From assembly GCA_963762435.1 (NCBI GenBank), contig CAVXLN010000010.1, forward strand, positions 496,001 through 560,000: a DNA stretch of 64,000 nt. Direction: 5' to 3'. This DNA comes from JAXDMU01 sp963762435 (GTDB lineage Bacteria; Pseudomonadota; Alphaproteobacteria; ATCC43930; CGMCC-115725). Below the pieces are notes generated by a model that saw only the letters and a list, made by a program, of their open reading frames with translations, was not told where the DNA came from and ran no database searches. The position numbers were made by a program, and so were the translations under genes. This document shows, piece by piece, positions 1-9,112 of the stretch. Numbering within the stretch: the stretch's first letter is position 1; each line of letters opens with the position of its first letter.

Positions 1-849
1 GCCGGTATTGCTCAGCTGATAGAGAGCCGCCAGCCGAACCGGCCCGACATTGACGCGATATTTCACCGACGCGTCGAGGCGCGCATCCTCCGTATCGCCG
101 ATGCCGGCGGTGGCGCCCTGATAACCGATCACCGAGAAGGCGTTCGAAGCGCCCTGCGGGTCGTAGGCGATGACGCCGTCGAGCGTCAGCGAGTTCTGCC
201 GGCCGAACGTGATCGTGCCATAGGTGGGCGAGGAGAAACCGATATAGGCCGCGGCGTTGAAGGGTTGGCCGGCGCGGCTCGAATCACCATTCGAGGTTTG
301 CCGGTTCAGAGGAACGCCATTGTTCTCGACCAGCGATTTGGTGCCGTCCGAGAGCGCGCCCGAGGTCGGCACGAAGCTCGTCTGGATGTTGAAGATGCCG
401 GAAACATCGCCGAACAGCAGCTCGCTGCCCTTCAGGCCGAGATTGGTATAGCTGAGCGCGTTCGGGGCGAAGCCGAAATTCGAATGATTGGAATTCTTCG
501 ACACCAGATATTCGAGGCCGGGGCCGTAATCGCCATTCAGCGGCGTGCCGTGGTTCTGATAGCCGACGCCGAGATCGATACCGCCATAGAGTGTCACGCC
601 ATGCCAGGTGAGGCTACCATCCGCGGCCGGCAGCTGGACGCCGGGCGCCGGAGGCGCAATTGCTTGAATCTGCTGTTGCTTCTGCTCGATCTGCTCAATT
701 CTGTGCAGCAGTTGCTCGTTCTGCTGTTTCAGCGCATCGGACTGAGCTTTGAGGTCGCTCAACTCATCACCGAACGCTGCCGTTCCACAGAGCATGGATG
801 CGAGAGCCAAGCACGACGTCGCAGAAAATAGCTTCCGCGGCTGAATCAT
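1..849 (-). CDS. Gram-negative porin, 3' end outside window
   Basis: Outer-membrane beta-barrel porin for passive diffusion of small solutes. The reading frame stays open from an ATG at 849 to the left edge (283 codons), so the C-terminal part is missing. It begins with a Sec signal peptide (MIQPRKLF..., ending near AAFGDE). A short Gln/Glu-rich coiled-coil (about residues 30-60) and a Pro-rich linker follow. The barrel then opens with LTWHGVTLYGGIDLGVG, the usual first strand of the Porin_4/OmpC-like group. Further in are porin-typical stretches such as ITFGRQNSLTLDGV. An AGGGGG Shine-Dalgarno lies 9 nt before the ATG. The family call is firm; the substrate is unknown. Confidence 0.85.
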   Translation of the reverse strand, partial: MIQPRKLFSATSCLALASMLCGTAAFGDELSDLKAQSDALKQQNEQLLHRIEQIEQKQQQIQAIAPPAPGVQLPAADGSLTWHGVTLYGGIDLGVGYQNHGTPLNGDYGPGLEYLVSKNSNHSNFGFAPNALSYTNLGLKGSELLFGDVSGIFNIQTSFVPTSGALSDGTKSLVENNGVPLNRQTSNGDSSRAGQPFNAAAYIGFSSPTYGTITFGRQNSLTLDGVIAYDPQGASNAFSVIGYQGATAGIGDTEDARLDASVKYRVNVGPVRLAALYQLSNTG

Positions 850-1277
850 ATTCTTATTCCCCCTAAATTACCGCCTTCGACGCGGAGGCGATTGCGTTGA
901 CCTTTCAAGATAAAGCCCAAACGAATCGACATTTGCTTTTATCGTTTTGGATATATGTTCGAATTATTCGATCTAACCAAGCAATACTCTCGGACTCTCG
1001 AGCGAATCTGTGGATTCACTAAAGTATTTCATGTGGTTGACCATATGTCAGATGACAACGAGTCGTGTCAAGTTAAGCCAACTAAATAAATTTTTACTGT
1101 ATGAATTTTATTTCACCAAAGACGCCGGCCAAGTTTACTTGGAGAATCCAATGCAATCCGATGTACGCATGCACATCGGCCGCTCGATAGAGCTGACGAT
1201 TTCGGAAGCAAATGGATCTGGAGAATGAAACGCGGCCGGATCATCCGGCCGGTAGAGCCGTCAAACCGTGTTGACGG
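850..1277. other. AT-rich intergenic region upstream of porin
   Basis: This stretch is clearly more AT-rich than its surroundings and holds the 5' leader and presumably the promoter of the leftward porin gene. A 72-codon open frame at 1010-1228 (+) exists, but it has no recognisable motif and its codon use does not resemble the neighbours, so I do not call it a gene. The only structured element I see is the small inverted repeat at 959-971. Confidence 0.5.
959..971. promoter_or_regulatory. Perfect 6-bp inverted repeat upstream of porin
   Basis: TCGAAT-T-ATTCGA, a 6+1+6 palindrome about 110 nt upstream of the porin start in the AT-rich leader. Size and position would suit an operator for a dimeric regulator. 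There is no further evidence. Confidence 0.2.
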
Positions 1278-1568
1278 TCAGGATGCCTGCCGGTCGCGTT
1301 CCGCACCGGACGTCTCGGCCGTCTCGAGCGCCAGCAGAAGCTGCCATTCGCCCGAGCGCGCCGCATCCAGATACCGGCTGAAGAGGACAGAGGGCTCGAG
1401 CCGGACCGAATAATCCTGCTCCGGGATCGATCCCGGCATCTCCGGCACGATCACAAGGCATCGATCAAGGCGGCTGACAAAGCGAGCGGCGCTGGCGCGC
1501 ACTTCCAACGGCGCCTCGGACTGCTCGAGCAACGAGCCCAGCTCGCTCACCGCCGAACTAAATTTCAT
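1278..1568 (-). CDS. Small hypothetical protein (96 aa), doubtful
   Basis: ATG at 1568. The product begins MKFSSAVSELGSLLEQSEAP and looks mostly alpha-helical, with no signal peptide, membrane segment or known motif. Codon use is GC-rich like real genes here, in contrast with the AT-rich DNA on both sides, which is the main argument for coding. The reverse-strand frame is also partly open (1225-1413, +), so the evidence is weak. Function unknown. Confidence 0.4.
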   Translation of the reverse strand: MKFSSAVSELGSLLEQSEAPLEVRASAARFVSRLDRCLVIVPEMPGSIPEQDYSVRLEPSVLFSRYLDAARSGEWQLLLALETAETSGAERDRQAS

Positions 1569-1982
1569 CGCGCCCTCGCCCGCTCAGACCGAGTCAAATC
1601 AGCAAAACCCAGACGATATTCGCGCCGGCGGCCCGGCTCCGGTCAATTAAATCTTTTTTCAGCTAGACTAAATTTCAAATGACGACTCTCTATGCAAATC
1701 TACTCGATTTCATTCCAGATGAAATTATATTTATCGAGTAAATTTGAATTTAAAAACTGAAAATCTATTTATTTGAGTTGTGGTTTTATTCATCTAATCT
1801 AAATAGTACGTACAACCACTTTGGATGAGAGCAGCGATCAAGCTGAAGTAATCTTCATATTATTCGCACCCCTGCGGCAATTGCGGGTAGGCAGCGAGGC
1901 GATATTGAAGATCAGCGTGACGGTGCGGCTTGAGGCGCAGGCGGCCAGGCCGCCAATCCAAAGCAGAAAGAGGCCGGCAATC
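1569..1982. other. AT-rich intergenic region upstream of the response regulator
   Basis: About 414 nt without a convincing gene; 1640-1810 is very AT-rich. The response-regulator frame extends upstream to a TTG at 1821, but residues encoded before 1983 have no family counterpart. The stretch probably carries the promoter for the response regulator. I see no clear -35/-10 pair. Confidence 0.4.
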
Positions 1983-2663
1983 GTGGATGCTCAGATATTG
2001 CTGATCGAGGATGACAACGAGACCGCGAGCGAGATCGTGATGGACCTGACCGACCGCGGATACCGCCTTACTCATGAGGCCGCGGGGCGCCGGGCGCTCG
2101 GCTCGGCGCGGGAGGGGACGTACGATCTCTTGATCGTCGATCGGATGCTGCCCGAGCTCGACGGGCTGTCGATCGTGGAAATGCTGCGTGCCGAGGGGAT
2201 CCGCGTCCCCGTACTGTTCCTGAGCGCGCTCGGCCATCCCGACGAGCGCGTTCGCGGTCTCAAGGCCGGCGGCGATGACTATCTGAGCAAGCCCTTCATC
2301 TTGACCGAGCTCGCGGCCCGGGTCGAGGCGCTGCTGCGGCGCCCGGTCGACAGCCGCGAGACCATGTTGCGGGTGGGACCGCTGGAGCTCGATCTGATCG
2401 ACCGGCAGGCCAAGCGCAAGACACGCAAGATCGAGCTGCTGCCGCGCGAGTTCAAGCTGCTGGAATATCTCATGCGGCGCCCGTCACGGGTCGTCACGCG
2501 CGACATGCTGCTGGAAGATGTCTGGAACTATCGGTTTTCGTCCCACACCAATCTGATCGATGTGCATATCGGCAAGCTGCGCCGCAAGGTCGACGCCGAG
2601 GCCGAGGTGCCGCTGATCTATAATGTGCGCGGCATCGGCTACATCCTGCGCGTTCCAGAGTAA
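1983..2663 (+). CDS. OmpR/PhoB-family response regulator (orphan)
   Basis: DNA-binding response regulator of 226 aa. The N-terminal receiver domain starts MDAQILLIEDD with the acidic pair, has the phospho-acceptor Asp in LLIVDRMLPELDG, the switch Ser in FLSALG and the Lys in SKPF. A C-terminal OmpR-type winged helix follows (REFKLLEYLMRRP to NVRGIGYIL). I chose the GTG at 1983 because receiver domains begin 3-5 residues before ILLIEDD and GAGG lies 9 nt upstream; a TTG at 1821 would add 54 unlikely residues. No histidine kinase is adjacent. It sits 252 nt upstream of the RND efflux operon on the same strand, so control of that operon is a reasonable inference. Confidence 0.9.
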   Translation: MDAQILLIEDDNETASEIVMDLTDRGYRLTHEAAGRRALGSAREGTYDLLIVDRMLPELDGLSIVEMLRAEGIRVPVLFLSALGHPDERVRGLKAGGDDYLSKPFILTELAARVEALLRRPVDSRETMLRVGPLELDLIDRQAKRKTRKIELLPREFKLLEYLMRRPSRVVTRDMLLEDVWNYRFSSHTNLIDVHIGKLRRKVDAEAEVPLIYNVRGIGYILRVPE

Positions 2664-2915
2664 TTTGTGCCGCCGCCACCTGGCATCCTCGTTAAACTAA
2701 CTTTTAAATTCTGTACCCTCCTTTATTTTGTGAAACATATTGTAATTTTATCGATGAAGGTGCCCGCTATATACATGATGGTGGCGAGTGGCCGCAAAAT
2801 ATCATGTGAAAATCCAGTTGATCTTCATGAATTCTCTCAAATGGCCACAGAAGCCGGTCCACCTATACTGCGCGAAGGCCAGACAGGCTAAGCGGCGTCG
2901 AGGGCGGGGCCTGCG

Positions 2916-5900
2916 ATGATCGCCATCGTTCGCGTAGCACTCAGCCGCCCTTACACCTTCATCGTGCTGGCCATGCTGATCGCACTCTTCGGCACGCTCT
3001 CCTGGTTCCGCACGCCGACCGACATCTTTCCCAATATCGGCATTCCGGTGATCAGCGCGGTCTGGAGCTATAACGGTCTGCCGCCGGACGAAGTGTCGGG
3101 CCGCATCGTCTATTATTACGAGCGGACGCTGAGCTCGCAGGTCAACGACATCCAGCACATCGAATCCCAGTCGCTGCCCGGCTATGGCGTCGTGAAGATC
3201 TTCTTCCAGCCGAGCGTCAATATCGACGCGGCGCTGGCGCAGGTGACGGCAGCGTCGCAGACCGTGCTGAAGCAGCTGCCGCCCGGCATCACGCCGCCCT
3301 ATGTGCTCGCCTTCAACGCGTCGAGCGTGCCGATCCTGCAGCTGGCGCTGTCGAGCAAGACGCTGTCGCAGTCTCAGCTCTTCGACTATGCGCAGAATTT
3401 CATCCGGCCGCAGCTGGCGACCGTGGCGGGGGCCGCGATCCCGTCGCCCTATGGCGGCAAGGTGCGCCAGGTGCAGGTCGATATCGACCAGCAGAAGCTG
3501 CAATCCTACGGCCTGTCGGCCCAGGATGTCGTCTCGGCCTTGAGCGCCCAGAATCTGATCACGCCGGTCGGCACTGAAAAGATCGGCAAATTCGAATATG
3601 TCGTCTCGCTGAACGACGCGCCCTCGGTCATCGCCGAGCTCAATGCGCTGCCCATCAGGAAGGTGAACGACACACTCGTCTTCATGCATGACGTGGCCTT
3701 TGTCCATGACGGCAGCCCGCCACAGACCAATGTCGTGCGGGTCGATGGCAGCCACGCCGTGCTGATGACGATCCAGAAGGCGGGTGCCGCCTCGACGCTC
3801 GACATCATCAAGGGGGTCAAGGCGCTGTTGCCGAAGATCCAGGAATCGCTACCCAAGAGCCTCAAGCTCTATGCCGTCGGCGACCAGTCGGTCTTTGTCA
3901 ATGACTCGGTCTCGGGCGTCATCCGGGAGGGCGTCATCGCCGCCGGGTTGACCGGCCTCATGATCCTTCTGTTCCTGGGCAGCTGGCGCTCGACGCTGAT
4001 CATTACGATCTCGATTCCGCTCGCCGTCCTGGCCTCGATCGCCGTGCTCTCCGCGATCGGCGAGACGATCAATGTGATGACGCTGGGTGGGCTGGCGCTT
4101 GCGGTCGGCATCCTGGTCGACGATGCCACCGTCACCATCGAGAACATCAACTACCATCTGGAGCAGGGCAAGGAGATCCGGACCGCCATCATGGATGGCG
4201 CGCGGCAGATCGTGGTACCCGCGACCGTGTCGCTGCTCTGCATCTGCATCGTCTTCGTGCCGATGTTCGGCTTGAGCGGCGTCGCGGGCTTTCTGTTCCG
4301 GCCGCTGGCCGAGGCCGTCGTGTTCGCGCTGGTGGGATCCTACATCCTCTCGCGCACGCTCGTCCCGACGCTGACCGCCTATCTGCTGAAGGCGCATCAT
4401 CCGATCGAGGCTGGCCATGCCACGACCGAGAGCCGCAACCCGCTGGTCCGCCTCCAGCGTGGCTTCGAGCACCGGTTCGAGCAGCTGCGGAACCTCTATC
4501 GCAGCCTGCTCGAGCTCGCCGTCATGCGCCGCTGGATCTTCGTCGCGGGCTTCATGGCGGCGGTGCTGGTCTCGTTCGGGCTCGTCCCCTATCTCGGCAG
4601 CAATTTCTTCCCCTCGATCGATGCCGGCCAAATCAAGCTGCATCTCAGGGCCGAGACCGGCACCCGGATCGAGGAGGTCGCCAAGCTGTGCGACGAGGTC
4701 GAGCAATCCGTCCGGCGCACGATCCCGCCATCCCAACTCGACACTATCGTCGACAATATTGGCCTGCCGATCAGCGGCATCAATCTGGCCTATGGCAACT
4801 CCGGCACGATCGGAGTCGGCGACGCCGACATCCTGATCACGCTCAAGCCCGACCACGGCCCGACTGCGGATTTCGTCACCAAGCTGCGCGAGACGCTGCC
4901 GCGCCTGTTCCCGGGCACCGTTTTCTCGTTCCTGCCGGCCGACATCGTGACCCAGATCCTGAATTTCGGCCTGCCAGCGCCGATCGATGTGCAGGTGATC
5001 GGCGGCGATCCAGCGGCCAGCCGCGCCTATGCCGATGCGCTCTATCGCAAGATCGACCGCGTCACCGGCATCGCCGATGCCCGCATTCAGCAGGCCTTCG
5101 ACGAGCCCACGCTCAACGTCAAGTTCGACCGGTCGCTGGCCGGCGAGGTCGGGCTGACCGAGCGCGACGCCGCCACGACCATGCAGGACACGCTCTCCGG
5201 CAGCATCCAGACGGCACCCACCTTCTGGCTCAATCCCAAGAACGGCGTCTCATATCCGATCGTCGTGCAGATGCCGCAATATGGGCTCGACAGCGTCAGC
5301 GATCTCGACAACATCCCGATCACGGCCGCCGGGAAGACCCAGCTTCTGGGCGGCCTCGCGACGGTGACACGCGGCCCCAGCAATGCTGTCGTCTCGCACT
5401 ACAATGTGCAGCCGGTGATCGACATCTACGCCACCACCCATGGGCGGGATCTCGGCGCCGTCGCGGGCGACATCCAGCAGATCCTCGACAAGACGGCGCC
5501 GCTCGCCCCGCCGGGCTCGACCATCGTGCTGCGCGGCCAAGTCACGACCATGAATGGCGCTTATGCCCAGCTGATCGAAGGCTTGGCGCTCGCCGTGACG
5601 CTCATCTATCTGCTGATCGTCGTGAATTTCCAGTCCTGGACGGACCCGTTCGTCATCGTCACGGCCTTGCCGGCCGCACTTGCCGGAATCGTCTGGATGC
5701 TGTTCGTGACGGACACGACGCTATCGGTCCCGGCCTTGACCGGCGCCATCCTGTGCATGGGCGTCGCCACCGCCAACAGCATCCTGGTGATTAGCTTCGC
5801 CCGCGAGCTGATGGCGGAGGGGCGCGATGCCGCCGCTGCCGCGATCGAGGCAGGTGCCACCCGCTTTCGCCCGGTGCTGATGACCGCGCTGGCCATGATC

Positions 5901-6092
5901 ATCGGCATGGCGCCGATGGCCTTAAGCGCCGAGCAGAATGCGCCGCTCGGCCGCGCCGTGATCGGCGGGCTGATGTTCGCCACGATCGCGACCCTGTTCT
6001 TCGTCCCTGTCGTCTTCAGCATCGTCCATGCCCGCGCGAGCCGAGATGCGAAGGCCCCTCATCCCAGTCAGCAGGCCAGCTCTCATGCTTAA
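2916..6092 (+). CDS. RND efflux transporter permease (HAE1-like)
   Basis: Inner-membrane proton-driven pump subunit of a tripartite drug/solute efflux system, 1058 aa, full length for the family. It shows TM1 near residues 12-32, the PTDIFPNIGIPVISAVWSY segment after TM1, two large periplasmic loops, and TM helices grouped near 340-480 and 870-1040. The TM4 signature GILVDDATVTIENI (about residues 396-409) carries the Asp-Asp pair used for proton translocation. First gene of a three-gene operon: the adaptor gene overlaps its stop codon and an outer-membrane channel follows. Substrate cannot be predicted. Confidence 0.95.
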   Translation: MIAIVRVALSRPYTFIVLAMLIALFGTLSWFRTPTDIFPNIGIPVISAVWSYNGLPPDEVSGRIVYYYERTLSSQVNDIQHIESQSLPGYGVVKIFFQPSVNIDAALAQVTAASQTVLKQLPPGITPPYVLAFNASSVPILQLALSSKTLSQSQLFDYAQNFIRPQLATVAGAAIPSPYGGKVRQVQVDIDQQKLQSYGLSAQDVVSALSAQNLITPVGTEKIGKFEYVVSLNDAPSVIAELNALPIRKVNDTLVFMHDVAFVHDGSPPQTNVVRVDGSHAVLMTIQKAGAASTLDIIKGVKALLPKIQESLPKSLKLYAVGDQSVFVNDSVSGVIREGVIAAGLTGLMILLFLGSWRSTLIITISIPLAVLASIAVLSAIGETINVMTLGGLALAVGILVDDATVTIENINYHLEQGKEIRTAIMDGARQIVVPATVSLLCICIVFVPMFGLSGVAGFLFRPLAEAVVFALVGSYILSRTLVPTLTAYLLKAHHPIEAGHATTESRNPLVRLQRGFEHRFEQLRNLYRSLLELAVMRRWIFVAGFMAAVLVSFGLVPYLGSNFFPSIDAGQIKLHLRAETGTRIEEVAKLCDEVEQSVRRTIPPSQLDTIVDNIGLPISGINLAYGNSGTIGVGDADILITLKPDHGPTADFVTKLRETLPRLFPGTVFSFLPADIVTQILNFGLPAPIDVQVIGGDPAASRAYADALYRKIDRVTGIADARIQQAFDEPTLNVKFDRSLAGEVGLTERDAATTMQDTLSGSIQTAPTFWLNPKNGVSYPIVVQMPQYGLDSVSDLDNIPITAAGKTQLLGGLATVTRGPSNAVVSHYNVQPVIDIYATTHGRDLGAVAGDIQQILDKTAPLAPPGSTIVLRGQVTTMNGAYAQLIEGLALAVTLIYLLIVVNFQSWTDPFVIVTALPAALAGIVWMLFVTDTTLSVPALTGAILCMGVATANSILVISFARELMAEGRDAAAAAIEAGATRFRPVLMTALAMIIGMAPMALSAEQNAPLGRAVIGGLMFATIATLFFVPVVFSIVHARASRDAKAPHPSQQASSHA

Positions 6093-7350
6093 GCTCTTGG
6101 ACTCTCGTGCCTCCTCCGGCTCGACCAGACCGCCCGATACGGCGCAGAAGCTGCCGCCTCGGAAGCATCGGAGCCTGACGCTGGTCTTGGGCGGCATTCT
6201 GCTGGGTGCCGTCCTGCTGGCCGCGACCGGCATTCTCTCCCGTCAGCGGAGCGAGGCGAAGCTTGCGCACTGGACCAACGCGCAAGCGATCCCGACCGTC
6301 GCGGTGATCCGGCCCCAGCTCGGCACGAAGGATCAGGCGCTGGTGCTGCCGGCCGATATCGAAGCCTATTACCAGGCGCCGATCTATGCCCGCGTCGGCG
6401 GCTATCTCAAGATGTGGTACAAGGATATCGGCGCGCATGTGAAGGCGGGCGAGCTTCTGGCCGAGATCGATGCGCCCGAGCTCGATCAGCAATTGCAGCA
6501 GGCGAAGCATGATTTCGCCAGCGTCCAGGCCGGTGCGGCACTGGCCGAGCTGACGGCGAAACGCTGGACCAACCTGCTCGCCTCGCAGGCGGTCTCGCAG
6601 CAGACCGCGGATGAGAAGACTGGCGACGCGCTGGCCAAGAAGGCTTTGGTTGCCGCCGCACAGGCCAATGTCGACCGGCTCGAGGCGCTCGAGGGTTTCA
6701 AGCGCATCACTGCTCCCTTCGACGGGGTGGTGACGGCCCGGCAGACCGATATCGGCGCTCTCATCAATCCCGGCAGCGGCTCCGGCATCGAGCTGTTCCA
6801 GGTCGCCGACCTTCATGAGATGCGGGTCTATGTGCGGGTACCGCAGGCCTATATCGGCCAGCTCAAGCCCGGCATGGTCGCCAAGCTGCATCTGCCGCAA
6901 TATCCGGACAAGGTTTTCACGGCCAAGCTGGCAACGACCTCGAACTCGGTCGCCAAGGAGTCGCGGACGGCACTCGTCGAGTTCGAGGCCGATAATCCGG
7001 ACGGCAAGCTCTGGCCCGGCACCTTCGCCGAGGCACGCTTCGAGCTGCCGCCCGACCCCGATGTCTATCAGCTGCCGGCAAGCGCGCTCATGTTCCGCGC
7101 GCATGGGCTGGAGGTGGCGACGGTCGGCGCCAACGACAAAGTCACGATGAAGCCGATCACGATCGGCCGCGATCTCGGCAACGAGGTCGAGGTCAGCGCC
7201 GGCCTGTCGCCGAACGACCGGGTGATCGAAAGCCCATCTGACTCGCTGGGCGAGGGCGATGCCGTGCATCCGGCGGCCAACGCCGACCCCACGATCGAGA
7301 ACACCGCCGAGACCGAGGTGGACCAGCCGCAGGCCGGCGCCGACGAATGA
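6085..7350 (+). CDS. RND periplasmic adaptor (membrane fusion protein)
   Basis: HlyD/AcrA-type adaptor of about 421 aa that bridges pump and outer-membrane channel. A short cytoplasmic N-terminus is followed by one TM anchor (SLTLVLGGILLGAVLLAATG). Next come the split lipoyl/barrel-sandwich domain (PIYARVGGYLKMWYKDIGA), a coiled-coil hairpin rich in Ala/Gln, and the beta-barrel domain. There is no lipobox, so it is TM-anchored. I chose ATG 6085, which overlaps the permease stop by 8 nt and implies translational coupling; an in-frame ATG at 6028 would lie deep inside the permease gene. The start of the next gene overlaps its TGA by 4 nt. Confidence 0.93.
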   Translation: MLKLLDSRASSGSTRPPDTAQKLPPRKHRSLTLVLGGILLGAVLLAATGILSRQRSEAKLAHWTNAQAIPTVAVIRPQLGTKDQALVLPADIEAYYQAPIYARVGGYLKMWYKDIGAHVKAGELLAEIDAPELDQQLQQAKHDFASVQAGAALAELTAKRWTNLLASQAVSQQTADEKTGDALAKKALVAAAQANVDRLEALEGFKRITAPFDGVVTARQTDIGALINPGSGSGIELFQVADLHEMRVYVRVPQAYIGQLKPGMVAKLHLPQYPDKVFTAKLATTSNSVAKESRTALVEFEADNPDGKLWPGTFAEARFELPPDPDVYQLPASALMFRAHGLEVATVGANDKVTMKPITIGRDLGNEVEVSAGLSPNDRVIESPSDSLGEGDAVHPAANADPTIENTAETEVDQPQAGADE

Positions 7351-8786
7351 GATTCCGGCCGCTTGCCGCGGTGCTTATCTGCGCCCTAGCCCTGGCGGGT
7401 TGTGACCTGGCGCCGCCCTATACGCCGCCCGCCGTCACCATCCCCGATATCTACAAGGAAGCGAGAGATACCGGGCCCTGGCAACCGGCCAAGCCAGCCG
7501 ACGCGGCCCCGCGCGGCCCCTGGTGGCAATACTATGGCGATCCGGCGCTCGACGCGCTCGAGGCCAAGATCGACGGTCAGAACCAGACGCTGGCCGCGGC
7601 GGCGGCCGCCTATGACCAGGCGCGCGCCTTCGCTCGGGAGGCGGAAGCCGGCCTCTATCCCGAGATCGGGCTCGGCGGCACGATCGAGCGCAATCGGCAG
7701 TCGGCGCAGCGGCCGCTGCGGTCGCGCGGCCAGCCCGGCTATTTCGGGTCCAACACGATCGATGCCCAAGCCGACTTCGAGCTCGATCTCTGGGGCAGGA
7801 TCCATGACGCCGTTGCTGCCGGCAAGGCCGAGGCGCAGGCCAGTGCGGCCGACCTCGAATCCGTACGTCTCAGCCTCCATGCCGAGCTTGCCAACGACTA
7901 TCTGTCGCTGCGCGGGCTCGACGAGGAGGCCAAGCTGCTCGACGACACGGTCGTGGCCTATGGCAAGGCGCTCGACCTCGTGCAAAGCCGGTTCAAGGGT
8001 GCCGTCGCCTCCGGGGTCGATGTGGCCCAGGCGGAAACCCAACTCGATTCGGCCAAGGCCGAGATCTCCGACGTGGCGGCGCGTCGGGCGTTACTGGAGC
8101 ATGCTATCGCCGGCCTGACCGGCGAGCCGGCGCCGGCCTTCTCGCTCCCGCCATCTGCGACGCCGGTGGCACTGCCCGCGATCCCGGCTGGCCTGCCCTC
8201 GACCCTGCTCGAGCGCCGGCCCGACATTGCGGCGGCGGAGCGCGATGTCGCCGCCGCCAACGAGGAGATCGGCGTCGCCAAGGCAGCCTTCTATCCGAGC
8301 CTTTCGCTCAATCTGCTGGGCGGCTTCCAGAGCACCGGCCTCAATCTGCTGAGCCTGCCGGAGAGCTTCTGGACGATTGGGCCGTCGGCCACCCTGCCGC
8401 TGTTCGAGGGCGGCCTGCGCCGGGCCGAGCTGGCCGGCGCCAAGGCCGCCTATGTCGCTGCCGGCGCGCGCTACCGAACGACCGTGCTCGACGCTTTTCA
8501 GGACGTCGAGGACAATCTGGCACTGCTACACTGGCTCGGCCAATCGGCGCGCGACGAGGACCATGCGACCGCGGCCGCCAAGCGCTCGGTCGAGCTGGCG
8601 CTCACGCTCTATCGCGACGGTGCGGAGAACTATCTCCAAGTCGTAACGGCGCAGACAGCGGCCCTCGATGCCGAGCGCGCCAGCCTCGATCTACGCACGC
8701 GCCGGCTGGAGGCGAGCGTCGGGCTGATAAGGGCGCTGGGCGGTGGCTGGTCGACCGCCGAGCTGCCCAAACCGGAAGGGCTGTGA
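7347..8786 (+). CDS. Outer-membrane efflux lipoprotein (NodT/OprM type)
   Basis: TolC-like outer-membrane channel of 479 aa completing the RND system. The signal peptide ends in a lipobox (ALAGC), so Cys19 should be lipidated. The early motif WWQYYGDPALDALEAKI and two OEP repeats with long Ala-rich helices follow (around residues 65-250 and 270-465), plus the typical ERRPDIAAAERDVAAAN segment. The start ATG overlaps the adaptor's TGA (ATGA). Last gene of the operon. Confidence 0.94.
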   Translation: MRFRPLAAVLICALALAGCDLAPPYTPPAVTIPDIYKEARDTGPWQPAKPADAAPRGPWWQYYGDPALDALEAKIDGQNQTLAAAAAAYDQARAFAREAEAGLYPEIGLGGTIERNRQSAQRPLRSRGQPGYFGSNTIDAQADFELDLWGRIHDAVAAGKAEAQASAADLESVRLSLHAELANDYLSLRGLDEEAKLLDDTVVAYGKALDLVQSRFKGAVASGVDVAQAETQLDSAKAEISDVAARRALLEHAIAGLTGEPAPAFSLPPSATPVALPAIPAGLPSTLLERRPDIAAAERDVAAANEEIGVAKAAFYPSLSLNLLGGFQSTGLNLLSLPESFWTIGPSATLPLFEGGLRRAELAGAKAAYVAAGARYRTTVLDAFQDVEDNLALLHWLGQSARDEDHATAAAKRSVELALTLYRDGAENYLQVVTAQTAALDAERASLDLRTRRLEASVGLIRALGGGWSTAELPKPEGL

Positions 8787-9112
8787 CCGGGTCACCGGCG
8801 CAACCGTGCAGTCCGCCTGATACCGCCGGGCGCGATTGCGCAGCCCCGAGAGCCGCTTGGCGATCGGTTGGAGGCCATTGCCGCTTCCGCCGGTATCGCG
8901 TCTGAAACCAGCCGGCTGCAGTCGGCCCCGACCGGTCAATCGTTTCCCACCAATCGAAGCGTGGGATCCGGCGCGAAGTCGCCTGGTTGCCTGAGGGCAG
9001 GACCAACCGATTGCCCTGTCCGCAAACGGTCTGAAGCCAGTCACGGACAGCCGGCCCATCTGTCCGGAATTTGGCCGTTTGACGGCCATTCCGCAAGGTG
9101 TCCGGAAACCTA
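8787..9112. other. Non-coding stretch between efflux operon and IS remnant
   Basis: About 326 GC-rich nucleotides. Frames are open on both strands (for example 8691-9089 on the minus strand), but none has recognisable motifs or a family resemblance. It may be debris of an older insertion next to the IS630 remnant. No clear terminator after the efflux operon was found. Confidence 0.35.

Noticed and set aside
265..831. 188-codon open frame on the plus strand
   Set aside because: It is antisense to the porin gene, which has a signal peptide, barrel motifs and a ribosome site.
1010..1228. 72-codon open frame on the plus strand
   Set aside because: AT-rich, no motif, no ribosome site of note; chance frame in non-coding DNA is more likely.
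2667..2891. 74-codon open frame between the regulator and the efflux operon
   Set aside because: Low-complexity, AT-rich and without family features; the region is more likely the efflux operon promoter.
6016..7269. 417-codon open frame on the minus strand
   Set aside because: Exact shadow of the membrane-fusion protein gene; the GC-rich third positions leave the reverse frame open. The same applies to the long minus-strand frames at 3849-4856, 36466-38019, 53570-55408 and 58482-60257.
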